From a virus, in the IMG/VR virus record IMGVR_UViG_3300021093_000045, positions 1 to 64,000 of that record: a DNA stretch of 64,000 nucleotides. One strand, 5' to 3'. The notes under the pieces were generated by a model, which did not search any database, was not told the DNA's origin, and saw only the letters and a program-made list of their open reading frames with translations. Below, piece after piece: positions 61,635-64,000 of the stretch (position 1 is its first letter; each line of letters opens with the position of its first letter). The translations under genes were made by a program, and so were the position numbers.

Positions 61635-61663
61635 TTGACATTACCATAGAATTTGTATATACT
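61635..61663 (+). promoter_or_regulatory. Sigma-70 type promoter, copy A
   Basis: TTGACA (61635-61640), 17 bp, TATACT (61658-61663). Transcription would start within a few bases of the ATG at 61672. It is part of a 40-bp block (61631-61670) repeated with three changes at 62437-62476. Confidence 0.75.
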
Positions 61664-61671
61664 TATATTAT

Positions 61672-62409
61672 ATGAAAAGTGGTGTATACAAAATAACAAA
61701 TATTAAAAATGGTAAGTTTTACATTGGCTCTGCTAAAGATATTGACCGTCGTTGGTGGGAACACAAAAACGATTTAAAGCAAAATAAACATATCAATCCT
61801 AAGCTGCAACATGCGTGGGATTTTTATGGAGAGTCTGGTTTTGAATTTGTTATTTTGGAGAATGTGAATGAAAGTGAATTATTTAAACGAGAACAATTTT
61901 ATTTAGATATATTTAAACCTTATATGCGTGATATTGGTTATAATATCAGTCCAATAGCTAACGGTGGAGATAATTTTACATATAATCCTAATAAAGAAAA
62001 AATCTTAGAAAATATGACTGCTGCAAATAATGTGGGTCATATGCATGGTAAAAAACATAGTGATGAGGCTAAGGAGAGACAGCGAGAACGTGCTGTAGGA
62101 CGTTATACATTAGAGTGGTTTGTTGCTAAATATGGTACTGACGTTGGTACACTTAAATATAAGGAGAGAAATGAAAAGTTGGCTAATCGCAATATTAATT
62201 ACAGTTATGATAACGGCTTAAAAGGCAAAAAGCGTGGTGCTATGAGTGATGAAATGAAACGTAAGATTAGTGAACAAAAGAGAAACTTTGCGCTTAGAAA
62301 AAATGAATTTGTTGATGATTTGAAGAGTGGTAATTTTAGTAATAACGAATTGAGTGAAAAGTATGGTGTATCACTAACCACGATTAAATTACATAAAAGA
62401 AAATATTAA
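61672..62409 (+). CDS. GIY-YIG homing endonuclease
   Basis: A 245-residue free-standing endonuclease. The GIY-YIG domain is at residues 1-95: GVYKITN, GKFYIGSAKD with the following RRWWEH (catalytic Arg), and the metal-binding Glu in KREQFYLD. NUMOD-type DNA-binding modules follow (HGKKHSDEAKE; AMSDEMKRKISEQ). A helix-turn-helix ends the protein (NNELSEKYGVSLTTIKLHKR). It sits between the capsid and pyrophosphatase genes with near-identical promoters on each side, as expected for a mobile intergenic element. Confidence 0.92.
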   Translation: MKSGVYKITNIKNGKFYIGSAKDIDRRWWEHKNDLKQNKHINPKLQHAWDFYGESGFEFVILENVNESELFKREQFYLDIFKPYMRDIGYNISPIANGGDNFTYNPNKEKILENMTAANNVGHMHGKKHSDEAKERQRERAVGRYTLEWFVAKYGTDVGTLKYKERNEKLANRNINYSYDNGLKGKKRGAMSDEMKRKISEQKRNFALRKNEFVDDLKSGNFSNNELSEKYGVSLTTIKLHKRKY

Positions 62410-62440
62410 TTTTTTTTTGTTTTTTTTGTTTTTTATATAT

Positions 62441-62469
62441 TTGACATTATCATAAAATTTATATATACT
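62441..62469 (+). promoter_or_regulatory. Sigma-70 type promoter, copy B
   Basis: TTGACA (62441-62446), 17 bp, TATACT (62464-62469), about 20 nt before the pyrophosphatase ATG. It lies in the second copy (62437-62476) of the 40-bp block that also precedes the homing endonuclease gene. Confidence 0.75.
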
Positions 62470-62488
62470 TATATTAGTTCTCCGTTTT

Positions 62489-63022
62489 ATGCTACAAAAT
62501 TTAATTAATGTTTCGCAACCCATACTGTTTCCAACTGAGGCTCATGCTATTGTAGAAATACCAAAAGATACAAATGCAAAATATGAATATGATGTTAAAT
62601 TAAACATGTTACGATTGGATAGATGTTTAATTAGTTCACTTCAATATCCAGCCAGTTATGGATTTTTACCCCAAACTTTATCCGAGGATGGAGATCCAAC
62701 CGATATTTTAATATATAACACCGTACCTCTTATACCTTTATCTCTTATAACGGTTAAGATTGTGGGTGGATTAGTAACATATGATTACGATAAGAAAGAC
62801 TATAAAATATTAGGAGTTCCAACATATAATCCAAATAATTACGAAGATATAGATGATCTAGATTCTATGTTTTTAACAGTGTGTGAAGACTTTTTTAGGT
62901 TGTATAAGAAGGTTAATAAAAAACCCAATCCTATTAAAGTAAAGGGATGGATTCATAATAAAGAGGCTCAAAAGTATGTAATTGGGTGTCATAACAATTT
63001 TAAAGTCAATTCTAATAAGTAA
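62489..63022 (+). CDS. ppa: Inorganic pyrophosphatase (family I)
   Basis: A 177-residue soluble pyrophosphatase. The signature DGDPTD (D67-D72) and the second acidic pair in YDYDKKDYK (D99 and D104) supply the metal-binding Asp residues; the fold is completed by KIVGGLVTYDYD, GVPTYNP and the C-terminal KVKGWIHNKEA. It splits the pyrophosphate released by DNA synthesis, pulling replication forward. It has its own sigma-70 promoter (62441) and a terminator, so it is likely expressed early as a single-gene unit. Confidence 0.93.
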   Translation: MLQNLINVSQPILFPTEAHAIVEIPKDTNAKYEYDVKLNMLRLDRCLISSLQYPASYGFLPQTLSEDGDPTDILIYNTVPLIPLSLITVKIVGGLVTYDYDKKDYKILGVPTYNPNNYEDIDDLDSMFLTVCEDFFRLYKKVNKKPNPIKVKGWIHNKEAQKYVIGCHNNFKVNSNK

Positions 63023-63035
63023 TTTTAATTAAACA

Positions 63036-63065
63036 AACCCCCTTCCGAAAGGTTGGGGGTTTTTT
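63036..63065 (+). terminator. Bidirectional terminator between convergent genes
   Basis: Stem AACCCCC/GGGGGTT with an inner CC-GAAA-GG hairpin. It is followed by TTTT on the + strand and by GTTTAATT on the minus strand. It stops the pyrophosphatase transcript and probably also the Mom-like gene, whose stop codon is at its edge. Confidence 0.85.
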
Positions 63066-63855
63066 ATTCAAAAAATTGATTGATATTTTCCACAAGGATT
63101 TCCGTTACTTCTTCTTTGAACGAAGTATTTTTTGGGTAAGGTAGAACTTTATGTTTTAGTGATTTAGCTAACTTTTTATTTTCTATCTTGTTGCCAATAA
63201 ACTTGATATAACGATGTTTACCGCTTTCACGTTTGCGCCAAAATGTTCTACCTATACGTTCTTTTAGTTTATCCACACTATGTGTTTTCCATCTAGCATA
63301 AACACTTCTACTATGTATCCACTCATAATTAGGAGGACCGTTTAAACTAACACTATAGTTAGGCATTAGTGCTATATCTACATAATTATCCCCTTGATAT
63401 AGGAATCCTGTTGCTTGATATATTGTACCTTTATGACCCACCTCGCTGTCAGCGTAACTTAATATACATTTTATGTGGGGATATTCGATGTTTAATAATC
63501 TAAAACTTTCAGCAATACAATAGCTTTCAATATTCTTGCCATAACCATCAGATATCCACAGTCTTGTAAGTTCTAGTACATTGTTGTTAGTAAGTAGTGG
63601 AGATATGCTTGTACTGGCATTTCTACCTACTGCATTTCCGTATATCAATACGCCAATTAATTTTTCGTTATAACCACCAAAGAATGTGCTTTCTATATAT
63701 TCTTTATGATAAACACCATAAGCTACAGTACATAAACTCCATTTATGAGTATAATGATTCTTTTCAATAAGTATTTTTGCAATATTTTTATTGATACTTT
63801 TGATGTTAATTAACGATGTATCACAATATTTTGACATAATAGTATCATGTATCAT
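63064..63855 (-). CDS. Mom-like DNA adenine modification protein
   Basis: A 263-residue protein; an alternative start is the ATG at 63837 (MSKYCDTSL). The core resembles the Mom family, which converts adenine to a methylcarbamoyl form in phage Mu: NHYTHKWSLCTVAYGVYHKE, ELTRLWISDGYGKNIESYCI, and SYADSEVGHKGTIYQATGFL. The fold is GNAT-like. The C-terminal basic segment (about 205-245) could bind DNA. It would protect phage DNA from host nucleases. It runs opposite to its neighbours. Confidence 0.7.
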   Translation of the reverse strand: MIHDTIMSKYCDTSLINIKSINKNIAKILIEKNHYTHKWSLCTVAYGVYHKEYIESTFFGGYNEKLIGVLIYGNAVGRNASTSISPLLTNNNVLELTRLWISDGYGKNIESYCIAESFRLLNIEYPHIKCILSYADSEVGHKGTIYQATGFLYQGDNYVDIALMPNYSVSLNGPPNYEWIHSRSVYARWKTHSVDKLKERIGRTFWRKRESGKHRYIKFIGNKIENKKLAKSLKHKVLPYPKNTSFKEEVTEILVENINQFFE

Positions 63856-63892
63856 AGTGGTGAAATATACAAGTTTTTATAGTATGGATTGA

Positions 63893-63900
63893 TATTTATA
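63893..63900 (+). promoter_or_regulatory. TATTTATA start-proximal box
   Basis: The box ends 3 nt before the ATG at 63904 of the lipoprotein gene. Confidence 0.5.
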
Positions 63901-63903
63901 GAC

Positions 63904-64000
63904 ATGAGAAAACTATTTACACTATTTTTAACATCATTTTTATTGGTCAGCGGATGCAAATCTACGAATGTAGAAAAGGTCCAAAAGACCAAAGATGTTC
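63904..64000 (+). CDS. Lipoprotein, truncated by the window edge
   Basis: Thirty-two residues are visible. A basic start (MRKLFTLFLTSFLL), a hydrophobic stretch and a lipobox VSGC (Cys at residue 18) make a bacterial lipoprotein signal. The mature part begins CKSTNVEKVQKTKDV and runs off the window. A phage lipoprotein could be an outer-membrane spanin (Rz1-like) or a superinfection-exclusion protein; the truncation prevents a choice. Confidence 0.7.
   Translation, partial: MRKLFTLFLTSFLLVSGCKSTNVEKVQKTKDV

Overview
This window is a piece of an AT-rich, tailed-phage genome of the T4-like (contractile tail) type. The assignment rests on a nearly complete T4-style morphogenesis set: baseplate hub/spike, gp25 and gp6 baseplate wedge proteins, tail sheath, large terminase, portal, prohead protease, scaffold and major capsid protein. 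It also carries a gp55-like late sigma factor, a fused gp47/gp46 (Mre11-Rad50) recombination protein, a primase and a RuvC-like nuclease. PhoH, Hsp20, a pyrophosphatase, 2OG-Fe(II) oxygenases and sugar genes are typical passengers of large aquatic T4-like phages. Promoters of the TTGACA/TATACT type point to a host with a conventional sigma-70; I cannot name the host.

Layout. 1-945: RNA block with four complete tRNAs (Gly-UCC, Gln-UUG, Ala-UGC, Gly-GCC), the 3' end of a type II tRNA and a one-piece tmRNA. 946-3513: small genes, including one with an ADP-ribosyltransferase-like look, and phoH. 3530-6827: tail-fibre-like proteins. 6965-10026: Hsp20, membrane/coiled-coil proteins and the late sigma factor. 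10085-25548: baseplate and tail-periphery proteins. 25579-32351: a virion-type protein with 68 uninterrupted Pro-Thr repeats, a GT32-like glycosyltransferase, two 2OG-Fe(II) oxygenases (one prolyl-4-hydroxylase-like) and an FG-GAP beta-propeller protein. 32364-37014: replication/recombination. 37016-44283: a sugar cassette (FkbM methyltransferase, a two-domain glycosyltransferase, a GT4 plus TibC-like heptosyltransferase fusion, a NodU-type carbamoyltransferase, one unknown). 44360-61562: a sheath about twice the usual size, a flavodoxin-like protein, a ligase-like nucleotidyltransferase, terminase, portal, protease, scaffold and capsid. 61672-64000: GIY-YIG endonuclease, pyrophosphatase, a Mom-like DNA modification protein and a truncated lipoprotein.

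Three themes tie the window together. (1) Possible virion post-translational modification: a Pro-Thr stalk beside a prolyl hydroxylase and glycosyltransferases, plus an O-heptosyltransferase/carbamoyltransferase/methyltransferase set, suggests that the phage hydroxylates and glycosylates its own surface proteins. (2) A short box, TATTTATA, lies 3-5 nt before many start codons. Together with the gp55-like factor this suggests late promoters giving leaderless or nearly leaderless mRNAs, while sheath and capsid genes keep Shine-Dalgarno leaders. (3) Several non-structural proteins share a short N-terminus ending in L-x-E, like T4 capsid-targeting peptides cut by the prohead protease. They may be packaged in the head and injected.

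Almost all genes run on the + strand in tightly packed, often overlapping operons (TAATATG and ATGA junctions). The few minus-strand genes look like inserted accessory genes.
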